Notes: generated by a model from the letters alone, not told the origin. A stretch of 64,000 nucleotides of DNA from Marinobacterium iners DSM 11526 (GCF_900107855.1 NZ_FNRJ01000017.1:1-64000), one strand, 5' to 3'. Counted from the stretch's first letter, positions 26,930 to 38,205 are shown. A program made the numbers and translations.

Positions 26930-28111
26930 ATGCGTGATGTTGTTATCGTTGCCGCTGGCCGTACAGCGGTGGGTACTTTCAACGGCTCCCTCTCCTCACT
27001 GACCGCGGCTACTTTGGGCGCTGAAGTACTCAAGGGCCTGCTGCAGAAAACCGGACTGAACCCGGCAGAGGTAGACGAAGTGATTCTGGGCCAGGTACTC
27101 ACGGCCGGCTGTGGCCAGAACCCGGCTCGTCAGGCCTTGATCCACGCAGGCATCCCTCAGGAAGTGCCCGCCATGACTATCAACAAGGTTTGCGGCTCCG
27201 GCCTCAAGGCCCTGCAACTGGCGACCCAGGCGATCCGCTGCGGTGATGCTGACGTGATCATCGCCGGCGGTCAGGAAAACATGTCCCAGTCCCCCCACCT
27301 GTTGCCCAACTCACGTAATGGTGCACGCATGGGCGACTGGAAGATGATCGACTCCATGATTACCGATGGCCTGTGGGATGCGTTCAATAACTACCACATG
27401 GGCATCACTACCGAGAACATTGTCGAAAAATACGGTTTCAGCCGTGAAGAGCAGGACGCTTTCGCTTCTGCCTCTCAGAACAAGGCTGAAGCAGCCGTCA
27501 CCTCTGGCCGCTTCAAGGACGAAATCATTCCGGTCAACATTCCGCAACGCAAGGGCGACCCCGTAGTATTCGACACCGATGAACAGCCCCGCTTTGGCTG
27601 TACCCCGGAGGCTCTGGCCAAGCTGCGCCCGGCCTTCAAGAAAGACGGCACCGTTACCGCCGGTAACAGTTCCACCATTAATGATGGTGCGGCTGCCGTG
27701 ATTCTGTGTTCAGCCGAAAAGGCGGAAGCACTGGGGCTGCCGGTTCTGGCCCGGATCAAGGCGTATGCCTCTGCCGGTGTTGATCCTGCCATCATGGGCA
27801 CAGGCCCGATCTGCGCCACCACCAAGGCGCTGGAAAAGGCGGGCTGGGGCATCAACGACCTGGAACTGGTTGAAGCCAACGAAGCCTTCGCGGCTCAGGC
27901 CATGTCCGTCAACAAGGATCTGGGCTGGAACACCGATATCGTCAACGTGAACGGCGGTGCAATTGCGCTGGGCCATCCGATTGGCGCGTCCGGCTGCCGC
28001 ATTCTGGTGTCACTGGTGCACGAAATGATCAAGCGTGATGCCAAGAAAGGTCTCGCAACTCTGTGTATCGGTGGTGGCATGGGTACAGCACTGGCGATCG
28101 AGCGCGACTGA
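26930..28111 (+). CDS. Acetyl-CoA C-acetyltransferase (thiolase)
   Basis: Condenses or cleaves acetoacetyl-CoA. 393-residue biosynthetic-type thiolase with the nucleophile Cys in [14 protein letters not shown] (about residue 89), the His in [14 protein letters not shown] and the second Cys in CIGGGMG. The ATG at 26930 with AGAGG nine bases upstream gives the standard N-terminus [17 protein letters not shown]. It could serve acetoacetyl-CoA degradation (AtoB) or polyhydroxybutyrate synthesis (PhaA); no phaB or phaC is adjacent, so I give no symbol. A strong terminator follows. Confidence 0.95.
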   Translation: MRDVVIVAAGRTAVGTFNGSLSSLTAATLGAEVLKGLLQKTGLNPAEVDEVILGQVLTAGCGQNPARQALIHAGIPQEVPAMTINKVCGSGLKALQLATQAIRCGDADVIIAGGQENMSQSPHLLPNSRNGARMGDWKMIDSMITDGLWDAFNNYHMGITTENIVEKYGFSREEQDAFASASQNKAEAAVTSGRFKDEIIPVNIPQRKGDPVVFDTDEQPRFGCTPEALAKLRPAFKKDGTVTAGNSSTINDGAAAVILCSAEKAEALGLPVLARIKAYASAGVDPAIMGTGPICATTKALEKAGWGINDLELVEANEAFAAQAMSVNKDLGWNTDIVNVNGGAIALGHPIGASGCRILVSLVHEMIKRDAKKGLATLCIGGGMGTALAIERD

Positions 28112-28130
28112 TTCGCACCACCTCAACGCA

Positions 28131-28156
28131 AACAGCCGCCCGAGGGCGGCTGTTTT
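28131..28156. terminator. Terminator between thiolase and QueD-like gene
   Basis: Perfect 10-bp stem AACAGCCGCC / GGCGGCTGTT with a 4-nt loop and TTTTG after it; it lies between convergent genes. Confidence 0.9.
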
Positions 28157-28195
28157 GTTTCGGTAACACACCAGGTATGAATACCGCCAGGGCCA

Positions 28196-29032
28196 TCACG
28201 CCGTAGCAATTGCGCCTTTGCCGATGCCCTCAAATGCACGCACAACCACTTCATCCTGCGGATGGTCAATTTTGATCTGCTCTGCCAGATGTGCCGCAAT
28301 TTGCTCGACGGTACTTTCGGTATCAATCAAATAGCAGCAGCGCGCCGGCAGCTCCAGCTCGAACGCGCCCTGAGGCGCCGTATAGGCATAATGGTGCGCA
28401 CCGGCCGACTGGTTTTTCAGATGGCTACGGGTACCTATATAGATATCACGGAAGCACTCGGCCCAGCGCCCTTCCAACACCTCATCGCGATGACCGTTAC
28501 GGTAGATCATGATGCGCGAGCGGTGGCCATGAGCGATCCGCTGGCAGTTACCGTCATGCTGCTGAAGGCCGTGACTGTAATGATAGTAGTGCCCATCGAT
28601 TGACTCGGCCGTGAAGGCAAGCTCAACCCCCTGCACCTGCTCTGGAAACAGCTGACGCAACTGATCTCGACACCAGTGGGCAACACTAAGCTCGTCAATT
28701 TCAGTACAGGGCAGTACAGCAATGGCCTGCTCGGGCGCACGGCAGCGAAAAAGACCACCCTCAGGGTAATGCCAACGCACCTCGGTCATGCCGCCCACCT
28801 GCTCAAGCTGCAAGCCCGGCAGCTGGGCCGGCACAGCCAGCATATGATCAAGATGTGCATCCAGCCACTGCTTGACACGACGCTTGACCACACCGAAATC
28901 ACAGATCATTCCCTGAGGGTCAAGACTGCCATCCAGTACCAGCTGCACCGCCCAGGATTCGCCCACCAAACCGCGCTTGGGATGAAGGTAGGAAAAATCC
29001 ACATGGGTCAGATTATCGACGAAGAGCTTCAC
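28196..29032 (-). CDS. Tandem QueD/6-pyruvoyl-tetrahydropterin-synthase-like protein
   Basis: A 278-residue protein with two copies of the T-fold seen in QueD. The first copy has VGESWAVQLVLDGSLDPQGMICDFGVVKRRVKQWLDAHLDHML but no zinc histidines (GES where HGH is expected). The second has GNCQRIAHGHRSRIMIY, which carries the Cys and HGH motif, though with four residues between Cys and His instead of the usual three. Normal QueD has about 120 residues, so this is a duplicated or fused form. Substrate unknown; a 6-carboxy-tetrahydropterin or related pterin reaction is the family expectation. Confidence 0.8.
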   Translation of the reverse strand: MKLFVDNLTHVDFSYLHPKRGLVGESWAVQLVLDGSLDPQGMICDFGVVKRRVKQWLDAHLDHMLAVPAQLPGLQLEQVGGMTEVRWHYPEGGLFRCRAPEQAIAVLPCTEIDELSVAHWCRDQLRQLFPEQVQGVELAFTAESIDGHYYHYSHGLQQHDGNCQRIAHGHRSRIMIYRNGHRDEVLEGRWAECFRDIYIGTRSHLKNQSAGAHHYAYTAPQGAFELELPARCCYLIDTESTVEQIAAHLAEQIKIDHPQDEVVVRAFEGIGKGAIATA

Positions 29033-29157
29033 GGTGGCCTCGCAACAAGTTTGGGAGCGCTATTCTAGCGGATTCACCGACAGCTTTCATGAGCCCCTGT
29101 CGGTGATCTTGCCCGCTACTATATACTAGTACCCTTTGAGCACTTTGCAGGTTGACC

Positions 29158-29847
29158 ATGCGACTCGACAAATACATAGCCAGCGTAACCGACTTTTCCC
29201 GCAAAGAGGTCAAGCGCATGCTGCATGCGGACGAAGTGACCGTCAACGGGGAGCATGAGCGTGACGCTGGGCGCAAGGTCAGTGACACCGATGACGTATG
29301 TCTGCAGGGAATGCCCCTGGACCCGCCCAGCGCCCGTTATATCATGCTGTACAAGCCCGAGGGGGTCGTATGCTCAAACGACGATCCGACCCACCCGACC
29401 GTAACGGCGCTGCTTGAGATGCCGCGTGTCGAGCGCCTGCACATCTGCGGCCGACTCGATGTGGATACCACCGGACTGGTACTGCTGACCGATGACGGCC
29501 AGTGGGCTCACCGTGTCACATCGCCCAACCGCCACACCGGCAAGATCTATCACGTAATCACCTCGGACCCGATCACGCCCGATACCGTCCGCATCTTTGC
29601 CGATGGCATCATGCTGAACGGGGAACACCGACGCACCAAACCGGCTGAGCTTGAACTGCTGTCAGAGCGTGAGGCCCGTGTCTGCCTGCATGAAGGACGC
29701 TACCATCAGGTCAAGCGCATGTTTGCCGCCGTCGGCAATCGAGTTGATGCCCTGCATCGCGAGCAGATCGGCGATATCATCCTCGATGAAATGCTCGAAC
29801 CCGGTGAATACCGTGAACTGACCCCTGCCGAGATCACCAGTGTCTGA
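29158..29847 (+). CDS. rsuA: 16S rRNA pseudouridine(516) synthase
   Basis: Small-subunit pseudouridine synthase. N-terminal S4 domain (MRLDKYIASVTDFSRKEVKRMLHADEVTVNG) then the catalytic domain with the key Asp in CGRLDVDTTGLVLLTDDG and the KIYHV and EGRYHQVKRMF segments. The ATG at 29158 (229 residues) is preferred over an in-frame TTG two codons upstream. It overlaps rsmC, so two 16S-rRNA modification genes are coupled. Confidence 0.94.
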   Translation: MRLDKYIASVTDFSRKEVKRMLHADEVTVNGEHERDAGRKVSDTDDVCLQGMPLDPPSARYIMLYKPEGVVCSNDDPTHPTVTALLEMPRVERLHICGRLDVDTTGLVLLTDDGQWAHRVTSPNRHTGKIYHVITSDPITPDTVRIFADGIMLNGEHRRTKPAELELLSEREARVCLHEGRYHQVKRMFAAVGNRVDALHREQIGDIILDEMLEPGEYRELTPAEITSV

Positions 29848-30907
29848 TATGGATCCCATTGCCCGCGAACTGGAACAGCAACTCAGCCGTCTGAGCGCTC
29901 AAGCCCTCTGGCTGGTGGATGAAAACCCGCTGCCACGCTGCCGTCCGAACCCGTCAGTAGAGGTAGTTGGCAACCGTTTCGATGTGATTGAGCAGCTCCA
30001 ACAGCAGGGCTGGAATGCCCGGTTCAATGACTTTGAACTCGAAACACTGCCAAGCGCCTGCTTCAACACGATCCTGTACCGGGTCTCCAAGGAAAAAGCT
30101 GTGGTACACCATCTGATCGGCGCGGCAAAACGCCTGCTCAAACCAAACGGTGAACTGATGCTGCTGGGTGACAAGGCCGAAGGTATTCGTACCTACGTGC
30201 GCAAGGCCGAGACGTGCCTTGGAGGCAGCCGCACTGAGAGCAAACTCGGGGGCAACAGCTGGTGTGCTCGCATAATGCGCGGTGGCGAAGGGGGTGAGTG
30301 CCCCGACAGTCAGAGTTATGCCGAACTGCGCTCGGCCTGTTCGGATCAGCGACTTGAATACTGGGCCAAACCCGGCCTGTTTGGCTGGAACAAAATCGAC
30401 CGTGGCAGTGCTTTCCTGATCGAGCAGTTACCGGCCATGCTGGAAACACCTCTGCCACTGTCCGGTTCAGTGCTGGATCTGGGCTGTGGCTTCGGCTACC
30501 TTGCGCTCAATGCAGCAGGTCCTGAAACCCGGCTGGTGTGCACTGACAATAATGCCGCTGCCCTGCTGGCCTGCCAATACAATCTTCGGCGTGCCGGAAT
30601 CAGTGGCGAGGTACTGGCCAGCAATGCGGGGGATAGCATCCGGCAACAGTTTGATACCCTGCTGTGCAACCCCCCCTTCCACAGCGGTTTCAGTGTCGAT
30701 GGTGACCTAACCGACCGTTTCCTGGCAGCCGCACAGCGCCTGCTGACATCACAGGGTAGCGCCTGTTTTGTCGTCAATCAGCACATCCCGCTTGAGCGCA
30801 AGGCGGTTGGTCGCTTTGCCGACATCAGCCTGTGGGCCGATAATGGCAGCTTCAAGCTGGTTCGATTGCGCAAACCGATTAATTCAACTGTTCAGGGACA
30901 CTCATGA
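29840..30907 (+). CDS. rsmC: 16S rRNA (guanine1207-N2)-methyltransferase
   Basis: Methylates G1207 of 16S rRNA. Two-domain protein: an N-terminal degenerate methyltransferase domain and a C-terminal catalytic one with LDLGCGFGYLALNAA for S-adenosylmethionine and the N2-guanine signature NPPFHSGF. 355 residues versus 343 in E. coli. GTG at 29840 has a GAG element at a suitable distance and overlaps the rsuA stop; the ATG at 29849 is an alternative. The downstream gene overlaps by 4 bp (ATGA). Confidence 0.94.
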   Translation: MSDMDPIARELEQQLSRLSAQALWLVDENPLPRCRPNPSVEVVGNRFDVIEQLQQQGWNARFNDFELETLPSACFNTILYRVSKEKAVVHHLIGAAKRLLKPNGELMLLGDKAEGIRTYVRKAETCLGGSRTESKLGGNSWCARIMRGGEGGECPDSQSYAELRSACSDQRLEYWAKPGLFGWNKIDRGSAFLIEQLPAMLETPLPLSGSVLDLGCGFGYLALNAAGPETRLVCTDNNAAALLACQYNLRRAGISGEVLASNAGDSIRQQFDTLLCNPPFHSGFSVDGDLTDRFLAAAQRLLTSQGSACFVVNQHIPLERKAVGRFADISLWADNGSFKLVRLRKPINSTVQGHS

Positions 30908-31575
30908 CCTTCGATTATCTTCGCCAGAGCCTGTTCTTTTTCCGTACTCATCTTAGCCGGCTGGCGCTGATTCAGATCCCCTTCCTGTTGCTGATCACGG
31001 TGGTGCAGTATCAGCTGCTGCAAGGAGGGGAGTCCGCTGAGGCTGCGCGCACTACCAGCAGCGTCTTCATCAGCTCGGCACTGAATCTGGCCCTGATGCC
31101 AATCTATTGGGGGGCCACTCTGCTGTATATGCAGTCGGTGCTGCAGGGGCAAACACTGTCCACCAGCCAGGCGATCAGCCTCAGCCTGGCCTGCTGGGGA
31201 CGCCTGCTGCTGACGTATATTCTGACAACCCTGGCGGTTTCGACCGGTCTTTTGTTACTCATTCTCCCCGGGATCTACATTAGCATCAGGCTGGCCTTTG
31301 CCAAGTTCTACTGCGTGATGGAAGGCAAGGGGCCGATGGAATCCCTCCGCGCCAGCTGGGCCAGCAGCAGTGAATTTTTCTGGCCACTGCTGCAGGGGCT
31401 GGCACTGATTTTCGGTGTATTGATGCTGGCTGAAGTGATGATCGGGCAGATGTTGAGCGATACTCGCATACTGATGCTGGCGCTGTCACTACTGGTTCAG
31501 TTTCTGGGCGTCATGTCGAGCATCTACGCCTATCGCATCTACTGTGTAATGAAAGAGGAACACAAACCGCTCTGA
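30904..31575 (+). CDS. YciC/UPF0259-like membrane protein
   Basis: A 223-residue polytopic protein with about five or six hydrophobic segments. LLILPGIYISIRLAFAKFYCVMEGKGPMESLRASW resembles the conserved centre of E. coli YciC (inner-membrane UPF0259 family), whose function is unknown. Coupled to rsmC by an ATGA overlap and closed by a terminator. Confidence 0.8.
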   Translation: MTFDYLRQSLFFFRTHLSRLALIQIPFLLLITVVQYQLLQGGESAEAARTTSSVFISSALNLALMPIYWGATLLYMQSVLQGQTLSTSQAISLSLACWGRLLLTYILTTLAVSTGLLLLILPGIYISIRLAFAKFYCVMEGKGPMESLRASWASSSEFFWPLLQGLALIFGVLMLAEVMIGQMLSDTRILMLALSLLVQFLGVMSSIYAYRIYCVMKEEHKPL

Positions 31576-31580
31576 CCATA

Positions 31581-31617
31581 AAAAAACCCCTGCCGACGCT
31601 AATCGGCAGAGGTTTTT
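31581..31617. terminator. Bidirectional terminator between membrane protein gene and pnp
   Basis: A-run, CCTGCCGA / TCGGCAGAGG stem around CGCTAA, then TTTTT. Serves both convergent transcription units. Confidence 0.9.
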
Positions 31618-31637
31618 CAAAGTCGATACAACACTGT

Positions 31638-33743
31638 TTAGCTGGAAACAGACTCGTCTTCGATCAGGTCCTTCATGGACAGTTTGATGCGACCACGCAT
31701 ATCCACATCCAGCACCTTGACCTTCACCACGTCATCCATCTTGATGTAGTCAGTCACGGCCTGAACGCGCTCCTTGGCAATCTGGGAGATATGGACCAGA
31801 CCATCTTTGCCCGGGAGGATGTTAACGAATGCACCGAACTCTTCGATACGCACCACCTTGCCTTCGTAGATCTTGCCCACCTCAGCTTCAGCCGTGATCG
31901 CCATGACGCGATCCAGAGCCGCTTTGCCCTTGGCTTTGTCATCAGCGTAGATGCGGACAGTACCGTCATCTTCGATATCGATCATGGCGCCGGTTTCTTC
32001 GGTCAGGCCGCGAATGGTGGCACCACCCTTGCCGATCAAGTCACGGATTTTCTCCGGGTTGATCTTCAGCAGCTGCATGGCCGGCGCGTTATCCGGCAGT
32101 TCAGGACGTGCATAGCCAATAACCAGCGCCATCTCTTTCAGGATGTGCTTGCGCGCTTCATGTGCCTGCTCCAGCGCGATCTCCATGATCTCTTCAGTGA
32201 TACCGGTGATCTTGATATCCATCTGCAGGGCTGTAACACCCGCTTCGGTACCGGCTACCTTGAAGTCCATATCACCGAGGTGGTCTTCGTCACCCAGAAT
32301 ATCAGTCAGAACGGCAAAGCGATCATTTTCCTTCACCAAACCCATGGCAATACCGGCCACAGGCGCTTTCAGCGGTACACCCGCGTCCATCATCGCCAGA
32401 GAGGCGCCACAAACGGATGCCATGGAGCTGGAGCCGTTGGACTCGGTAATTTCGGATACGATACGGATGGTGTACGGGAACTCTTCCTGCGTCGGCAACA
32501 CAGCCGCAACACCACGACGAGCCAGACGACCATGACCAATTTCGCGGCGGCCTGCACCACCCATGCGACCGGCTTCGCCAACCGAGTACGGAGGGAAGTT
32601 GTAGTGCAGCATGAACGGATCCTTGCGCTCACCTTCCAGCGCATCGATGATCTGCTGATCACGGCTGGTGCCCAGGGTACAGGTCGCGATCGCCTGAGTT
32701 TCACCGCGGGTAAACAGCGCTGAACCGTGTACACCCTTGAGCAGGTCGATTTCGACATTGATCGGACGTACGGTTTTGGTATCACGGCCATCGATACGCG
32801 GCTCGCCATCGATAATGCGATTACGCACGATCTCTTTTTCCAGCGAGCTGAAAATCGCGGACACTTCCTTGCCGGAGGGCTGACCCTCTTCACTGCCAGA
32901 CAGTGCTTCAACCGCCTGCGCACGCAGTTCAGCCAGGCTGGACTGACGCTGCATTTTGTCAGCAACCTGATAGGCAGATGCAATACCGGCACCAACCAGT
33001 TCACGCACTTGAGCGATCAGAGCTTCGTTCTTGGCCGCGGGCTGCCAGTCCCACTTCGGCTTGCCGGCTTCAGCTACCAGTTCGTTGATGGCGTTGATCA
33101 CCACCTGCATTTCCTGGTGTGCAAACAGTACGGCGCCAAGCATTTCGTCTTCGGTCAGCTCTTTGGCTTCAGACTCAACCATCAGTACTGCATCGCCAGT
33201 ACCGGCTACAACCATGTCCAGCTCAGAGGTTGCAAGCTCCGCATAGGTCGGGTTCAGGATGTAACCGTCAGCTTCAGTAAAGCCTACACGTGCTCCGCCG
33301 ATCGGACCCATGAACGGCAGGCCGGAGATTGCCAGTGCCGCAGAGGTACCGATCATGGCCGCGATATCCGGATCGTTGACCTTATCAGCCGACATCACGG
33401 TACAGACCACCTGAACTTCGTTCATGAAGCCTTTCGGGAACAGCGGACGGATCGGACGGTCGATCAGGCGCGAGGTCAGCGTTTCCTTCTCGGAAGGACG
33501 CGCTTCACGCTTGAAGAAGCCACCCGGTATACGGCCTACAGCGTAGTATTTTTCCTGGTAATGAACCGACAGCGGGAAGAAGTCCTGACCTTCACGCATC
33601 TCTTTGGAGCCGACTACGGTACAGAGTACCTGAACGCCGTCCATGGTAACCATGACGGCACCGGTGGCCTGACGGGCTACCTTGCCGGTTTCGATGGTGA
33701 TGGTATGTTTGCCGAACTGAAATGATTTACTGATCGCTTGCAC
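31638..33743 (-). CDS. pnp: Polynucleotide phosphorylase
   Basis: 3'-5' phosphorolytic exoribonuclease and degradosome partner. 701 residues: two RNase PH-like domains (first with [18 protein letters not shown], second with [16 protein letters not shown] and [24 protein letters not shown]), a KH domain ([26 protein letters not shown]) and a C-terminal S1 domain ([33 protein letters not shown]). It is last in the rimP-to-pnp block, 181 bp after rpsO. That spacer carries the rpsO terminator hairpin and the long pnp leader, where E. coli controls pnp by RNase III and autoregulation. Confidence 0.98.
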   Translation of the reverse strand: MQAISKSFQFGKHTITIETGKVARQATGAVMVTMDGVQVLCTVVGSKEMREGQDFFPLSVHYQEKYYAVGRIPGGFFKREARPSEKETLTSRLIDRPIRPLFPKGFMNEVQVVCTVMSADKVNDPDIAAMIGTSAALAISGLPFMGPIGGARVGFTEADGYILNPTYAELATSELDMVVAGTGDAVLMVESEAKELTEDEMLGAVLFAHQEMQVVINAINELVAEAGKPKWDWQPAAKNEALIAQVRELVGAGIASAYQVADKMQRQSSLAELRAQAVEALSGSEEGQPSGKEVSAIFSSLEKEIVRNRIIDGEPRIDGRDTKTVRPINVEIDLLKGVHGSALFTRGETQAIATCTLGTSRDQQIIDALEGERKDPFMLHYNFPPYSVGEAGRMGGAGRREIGHGRLARRGVAAVLPTQEEFPYTIRIVSEITESNGSSSMASVCGASLAMMDAGVPLKAPVAGIAMGLVKENDRFAVLTDILGDEDHLGDMDFKVAGTEAGVTALQMDIKITGITEEIMEIALEQAHEARKHILKEMALVIGYARPELPDNAPAMQLLKINPEKIRDLIGKGGATIRGLTEETGAMIDIEDDGTVRIYADDKAKGKAALDRVMAITAEAEVGKIYEGKVVRIEEFGAFVNILPGKDGLVHISQIAKERVQAVTDYIKMDDVVKVKVLDVDMRGRIKLSMKDLIEDESVSS

Positions 33744-33880
33744 GATAGAAACTCCTCGGGTTTGTGTATTCCCGTCAGCGGACCAACCAACCCTCTTTTC
33801 AAGCCAGTACTCAGTTGCCGACTGTAGCAGTCGTCAAGTGAGTACAGGCTGGATGATTGTGTCGCTTTAACGGGCTGTAG

Positions 33881-33913
33881 ATAAAACTGAGGCCATACAC
33901 TGTATGGCCTCAG
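33881..33913 (-). terminator. rpsO terminator
   Basis: 13-bp perfect inverted repeat CTGAGGCCATACA / TGTATGGCCTCAG (33887-33899 / 33901-33913); on the minus strand it is followed by TTTTAT. It lies 11 nt past rpsO. Transcription into pnp must then come from read-through or from a promoter in 33744-33880, as in E. coli. Confidence 0.85.
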
Positions 33914-33924
33914 GATGGAACTGC

Positions 33925-34194
33925 TTAGCGACGCAGCCCAAGACGGCCGATCAGCGCCAGATAGCGGTCAGCGTCTTTGCCTTTCAGGTAGTCCAGCAGC
34001 TTACGACGCTGGTTTACCATGCGGATCAGACCACGGCGAGAGTGGTGATCCTGCTTGTGCGACTTGAAGTGACCCTGCAGGCCTTCGATGTTCGCAGTCA
34101 GCAGCGCAACCTGTACTTCGGTAGAACCGGTATCACCAGCGCCACGACCGAATTCAGCAACGATTTCCGCTTTTTTCTCGTTAGAAAGAGCCAT
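33925..34194 (-). CDS. rpsO: 30S ribosomal protein S15
   Basis: Primary 16S rRNA-binding protein. 89 residues from ATG 34194: [62 protein letters not shown] and the terminal GLRR are all typical. The AGGAG ribosome site is at the expected place. Confidence 0.98.
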   Translation of the reverse strand: MALSNEKKAEIVAEFGRGAGDTGSTEVQVALLTANIEGLQGHFKSHKQDHHSRRGLIRMVNQRRKLLDYLKGKDADRYLALIGRLGLRR

Positions 34195-34304
34195 TGTATA
34201 TCTCCTCGTTAATATGCACACAGTGACCTGCACTGCGGATTGATAGACGCGCTGCACCGAGCATATTTTCAGTACAGCGTCAGTTTGGCTTCAGCCAAAT
34301 CGGT

Positions 34305-35255
34305 TCAAGCGGTGCTGACAAGGCGTTTGCCCTTCAGCGCCCCTTTGGCATCGCGTTCGGCGATACCGAAAAATTCGTCGGTTACACGATTGAATACCAG
34401 AAACTCATCCGCATCCGGCAATCGATCGTCAACACGCAGCCTTTGCCCCATCTGCAGTCTTTCGGCTTCAGCCGCTTCCAGCTGAATCCGTGGCAAATCG
34501 GACACCGGCGCCCAAGCCGGTAATAATAGCGCATCCAGCCGCTGTTGTATGCTGTTTTGAGCCTCCTCTGCCTGAGGTTGTGCCAGGCTTTGCAGCTGCT
34601 CCAGCGTCATCATCTGGTCGGCATGGAAAGGGCCGGTCTGCAGCCTGCGCAACACACTGACATGGGCACCACAGCCCAGCAGCAAGCCCAGATCCTCAAC
34701 GATGCTGCGGATATAGGTGCCCTTGGAACAGAATACCTCCAAATCCACCTCATCCGCGCGCAACGCCAGCAGCCTGATCTCATGAATCCGTACACGGCGA
34801 GGTTTAACTTCAACCTCGACACCCTGACGTGCCAGCTTGTACAACGGCTGGCCGTTAAGTTTGAGAGCCGAATACACCGGCGGAACCTGCTCTATCTCGC
34901 CACTGAAATGCTCTACCAGCAGTGCTTCAATCTGCGCTCGACTGAGGCTTGCGGGGACCGGTTTTTCTTCGGTGATCTCCCCCTCAGCATCACAGGTATC
35001 GGTACGCTGCCCCAGTTTTGCAGTGGTCAGGTAACGCTTGTCCGAGTCAAGCAGGTACTGGGAAAACTTGGTTGCTTCGCCCAGACATATCGGCAGCAGG
35101 CCAGTCGCCAGTGGATCCAGCGCTCCGGTATGACCCGCCTTGGCGGCGCCATAGATTCGCTTGACCCTTTGCAGGGCAGAATTGGAGGACAGTCCCTGAG
35201 GCTTGTCCAACAGAAAAAGGCCGCTGATTGGGCGACCTTTTGGTTTGCGGGCCAT
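34305..35255 (-). CDS. truB: tRNA pseudouridine(55) synthase
   Basis: Makes pseudouridine 55 in the T-loop of tRNAs. 316 residues with GLFLLDKPQGLSSN, the catalytic Asp in GHTGALDPLATGLLP, and a C-terminal PUA-like region. It stands between rbfA and rpsO, as in most gammaproteobacteria. Confidence 0.97.
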   Translation of the reverse strand: MARKPKGRPISGLFLLDKPQGLSSNSALQRVKRIYGAAKAGHTGALDPLATGLLPICLGEATKFSQYLLDSDKRYLTTAKLGQRTDTCDAEGEITEEKPVPASLSRAQIEALLVEHFSGEIEQVPPVYSALKLNGQPLYKLARQGVEVEVKPRRVRIHEIRLLALRADEVDLEVFCSKGTYIRSIVEDLGLLLGCGAHVSVLRRLQTGPFHADQMMTLEQLQSLAQPQAEEAQNSIQQRLDALLLPAWAPVSDLPRIQLEAAEAERLQMGQRLRVDDRLPDADEFLVFNRVTDEFFGIAERDAKGALKGKRLVSTA

Positions 35256-35258
35256 GCT

Positions 35259-35663
35259 TCAGTTCCCGTTATCGTCTTCATTATCCGGGCGGCTGCTCTC
35301 CTGCTGCCAGGCCTTTTCGATCAGGCCATGCAGGTGGCGCCCCCGCTCAACGGTTTCATCAAAATGGAATCGAAGCTGCGGCATGACCCGCAACTTGATT
35401 CCGCGAGACAATTCCGTGCGCAGGAATCCAGCGGCGTTATTGAGCACCGTACGGGAGCTCTTAATAACCTCGGCCTCAGTCTGATCACCAATCGCCAGCA
35501 CTGTGAAGTAGATATCGGCATAGCCGAGATCCTTGCTCACCTTGACGTGGCTGATGGTTACCATACCCAGCCGCGGATCCTTTATCTCGCGCTGGATCAG
35601 GGTGGCCAGATCACGCTGAATCTGGTCCCCCACCCGGTCGGTACGTTTGAAATCGCGTGCCAT
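35259..35663 (-). CDS. rbfA: Ribosome-binding factor A
   Basis: 30S maturation factor with a KH-like fold. ATG at 35663 gives 134 residues beginning MARDFKRTDRVGDQIQRDLATLIQREIKDPRLGMVTISHVKVSKDL, the family N-terminus; the open frame extends upstream inside infB without family sequence. The acidic tail ESSRPDNEDDNGN is normal in type. It lies 10 bp after infB and 3 bp before truB. Confidence 0.96.
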   Translation of the reverse strand: MARDFKRTDRVGDQIQRDLATLIQREIKDPRLGMVTISHVKVSKDLGYADIYFTVLAIGDQTEAEVIKSSRTVLNNAAGFLRTELSRGIKLRVMPQLRFHFDETVERGRHLHGLIEKAWQQESSRPDNEDDNGN

Positions 35664-35673
35664 GATGCTCCGC

Positions 35674-38178
35674 TTACAGCGTACGCTGTACTTCAATGGT
35701 GTCGAACACTTCGATCTGGTCACCGACCTTCACGTCGTTGTAGTTCTTCACCCCGATACCACATTCCATACCCTGACGTACTTCTGCCACGGCATCCTTG
35801 AAGCGACGCAGAGACTCCAGCTCGCCCTCATAGATCACCACGTTGTCGCGCAGTACGCGGATACGCTTGTTACGGTAAACCGTACCTTCGGTCACCATAC
35901 AACCGGCGATGGCGCCCAGCTTCGGCGAACGGAACACATCACGCACCTGAGCAATACCAACGATCTCTTCGCGGTATTCCGGTGACAGTAGACCGGTCAT
36001 CGCCTGTTTTACGTCATCAATGATGTCGTAAATAACGCTGTAGTAGCGCAACTCAAGCTCTTCGCGTTCAACCACGGCCTTGGCCTGGTTATCGGCACGG
36101 ACGTTGAAGCCAATCAGAATTGCCGAAGAGGCCAGTGCCAGGTTGGCATCGGTCTCGGCGATGCCGCCCACACCGCTGGAAACAATGTTCACCTTCACTT
36201 CGTCGGTGGACAGGTCTTCCAGTGACTGGATGATCGCTTCCAGAGAGCCACGCACATCCGCCTTGAGGACGATGTTCAGTGACTTCACATCACCGGCCTG
36301 CATGTTCTCGAACAGGTTTTCCAGCTTGGCTTTCTGCTGACGGGCGAGCTTCACTTCGCGGTACTTGCCCTGACGGAAGAGCGCCACTTCGCGGGCTTTC
36401 TTCTCGCTGGACACCACGGTGAACTCGTCACCGGCATCCGGGGTACCGTCAAGGCCAAGGATCTCGACCGGAATCGCGGGACCGGCTTCATCAATCGGCT
36501 TACCGTTTTCGTCCAGCATCGCACGTACACGGCCGTAATGCAGACCAGCCAGCACGATGTCACCCTTGCGCAGGGTACCGTTTTGTACCAGCAGGGTGGA
36601 TACGGAACCACGCCCCTTATCAACACGAGACTCAACCACCACACCCTGACCCGGTGCATCTTTCACGGCAGTCAGCTCAAGCAGTTCAGCCTGCAGCAGG
36701 ATCGCATCCAGCAGTCCATCGATGCCTTCGCCGCTCTTGGCGGAGACATGTGCAAACTGAACGTCACCACCCCACTCTTCAGGCAGTACGTCACGCTGAG
36801 CCAGCTCGTTCTTAACGCGGTCCAGATCGGCATCTTCCTTGTCGATCTTGTTCACGGCCACCACCAAAGGTACACCGGCGGCTTTCGCGTGCTGGATCGC
36901 TTCTTCAGTCTGCGGCATCACGCCGTCATCTGCGGCAACAACCAGCACTACAATGTCAGTCAGCTGAGCACCACGTGCACGCATGGCGGTAAACGCCGCA
37001 TGCCCCGGAGTATCCAGGAAAGTCACCATGCCATTGTCGGTTTCAACGTGGTAGGCACCGATATGCTGGGTAATACCACCCGCTTCACCGGTTGCCACCT
37101 TGGTGCGACGGATGTAGTCAAGCAGTGAGGTCTTGCCGTGGTCAACGTGACCCATGACAGTTACCACCGGTGCACGGCCAACCTTTTCACCCTGAGCCGC
37201 CTGAACGCTCTCGATCAGCGCGTCTTCAATGGCATTTTCCTGCATCGGAATGGCCTTGTGACCCATCTCTTCCACTACCAGTACGGCGGTGTCCTGATCC
37301 AGTACCTGATTGATGGTCGCCATGGCGCCCATCTTGAACATTACCTTGATGACCTCAGCGGCCTTGATCGACATCTTCTTGGCCAGTTCGGCCACGGTGA
37401 TGCTCTCAGGGATATTTACCTCATGCACCACCGGTGCAGTCGGCTTTTCGAAGCCATGCTGGTTCGGGCCACCACTGCGGCCTCGGCCTGCAGGTGCACG
37501 TTTGCCAGCCTTGCCGCGACGGCCGCGAGTATCGTCCTGACGAGCGGTTTTACCGCCCTTGCCACGACGAGGACGGTCGTCATCATCACTGCGACGAGAC
37601 TTTTCCTTGTCTTTGCGGCGCGGGTTTTCAGTGACAGGCTCAGCCAGCACTTCGGGCTCAGGTGCAGCGGTGGCGGCCGGTTTGGCCTTCGCCGTCACTT
37701 CAGCTGACGGTGCTGCCTGTTCTTCAGCAGGCGGCGCTTCGGCATCAGTCTTAGCGGCTTCGGTCACGGCTTCAGCCTGAGGCTCTGGGGCGGGCGCAGC
37801 TTCCACAACAGGCTCTGCCACAGCAGCCACTTCTTCTACAACCGTCGCAGGGGCTGCGTCATCTTCCAGCAGCGAACGCTTAACATAGGTACGCTTCTTG
37901 CGCACTTCAACGCTGACCGTCTTGCGTTTGCCTGAGGCACCGGAGACTTTCAGCTCAGACTTGGTCTTGCGCTTGAGCGTAATCTTGCTGGGTTCAGCAG
38001 CATCCACGTTTTCGCCATGACTACGCTTGAGGTGACTCAGAAGCTTCAAGCGCTCCTCTTCGGTCACACTCGACTCAATTTTCTTTGCACCGATGCCGGC
38101 TTCCTGCATTTGCGTCAACAGACGCTCAGCGGATACACCAACCACATCGGCAAGTTGCTTCACGGTTACTTCTGCCAT
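35674..38178 (-). CDS. infB: Translation initiation factor IF-2
   Basis: GTPase that places initiator tRNA on the 30S subunit; its tRNA-fMet is encoded just upstream (40317-40393). 834 residues: N-terminal IF2N domain ([26 protein letters not shown]), a long Ala/Glu/Pro- then Arg/Lys/Gly-rich linker, a second IF2N motif ([25 protein letters not shown]), GTPase motifs [19 protein letters not shown] and NKIDK, and the C-terminal domains. An internal shorter form, as in E. coli, is possible but not evident. Confidence 0.98.
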   Translation of the reverse strand: MAEVTVKQLADVVGVSAERLLTQMQEAGIGAKKIESSVTEEERLKLLSHLKRSHGENVDAAEPSKITLKRKTKSELKVSGASGKRKTVSVEVRKKRTYVKRSLLEDDAAPATVVEEVAAVAEPVVEAAPAPEPQAEAVTEAAKTDAEAPPAEEQAAPSAEVTAKAKPAATAAPEPEVLAEPVTENPRRKDKEKSRRSDDDDRPRRGKGGKTARQDDTRGRRGKAGKRAPAGRGRSGGPNQHGFEKPTAPVVHEVNIPESITVAELAKKMSIKAAEVIKVMFKMGAMATINQVLDQDTAVLVVEEMGHKAIPMQENAIEDALIESVQAAQGEKVGRAPVVTVMGHVDHGKTSLLDYIRRTKVATGEAGGITQHIGAYHVETDNGMVTFLDTPGHAAFTAMRARGAQLTDIVVLVVAADDGVMPQTEEAIQHAKAAGVPLVVAVNKIDKEDADLDRVKNELAQRDVLPEEWGGDVQFAHVSAKSGEGIDGLLDAILLQAELLELTAVKDAPGQGVVVESRVDKGRGSVSTLLVQNGTLRKGDIVLAGLHYGRVRAMLDENGKPIDEAGPAIPVEILGLDGTPDAGDEFTVVSSEKKAREVALFRQGKYREVKLARQQKAKLENLFENMQAGDVKSLNIVLKADVRGSLEAIIQSLEDLSTDEVKVNIVSSGVGGIAETDANLALASSAILIGFNVRADNQAKAVVEREELELRYYSVIYDIIDDVKQAMTGLLSPEYREEIVGIAQVRDVFRSPKLGAIAGCMVTEGTVYRNKRIRVLRDNVVIYEGELESLRRFKDAVAEVRQGMECGIGVKNYNDVKVGDQIEVFDTIEVQRTL

Positions 38179-38205
38179 ATATGTGTTCTCCTCTTCCGCT
38201 GGCGT

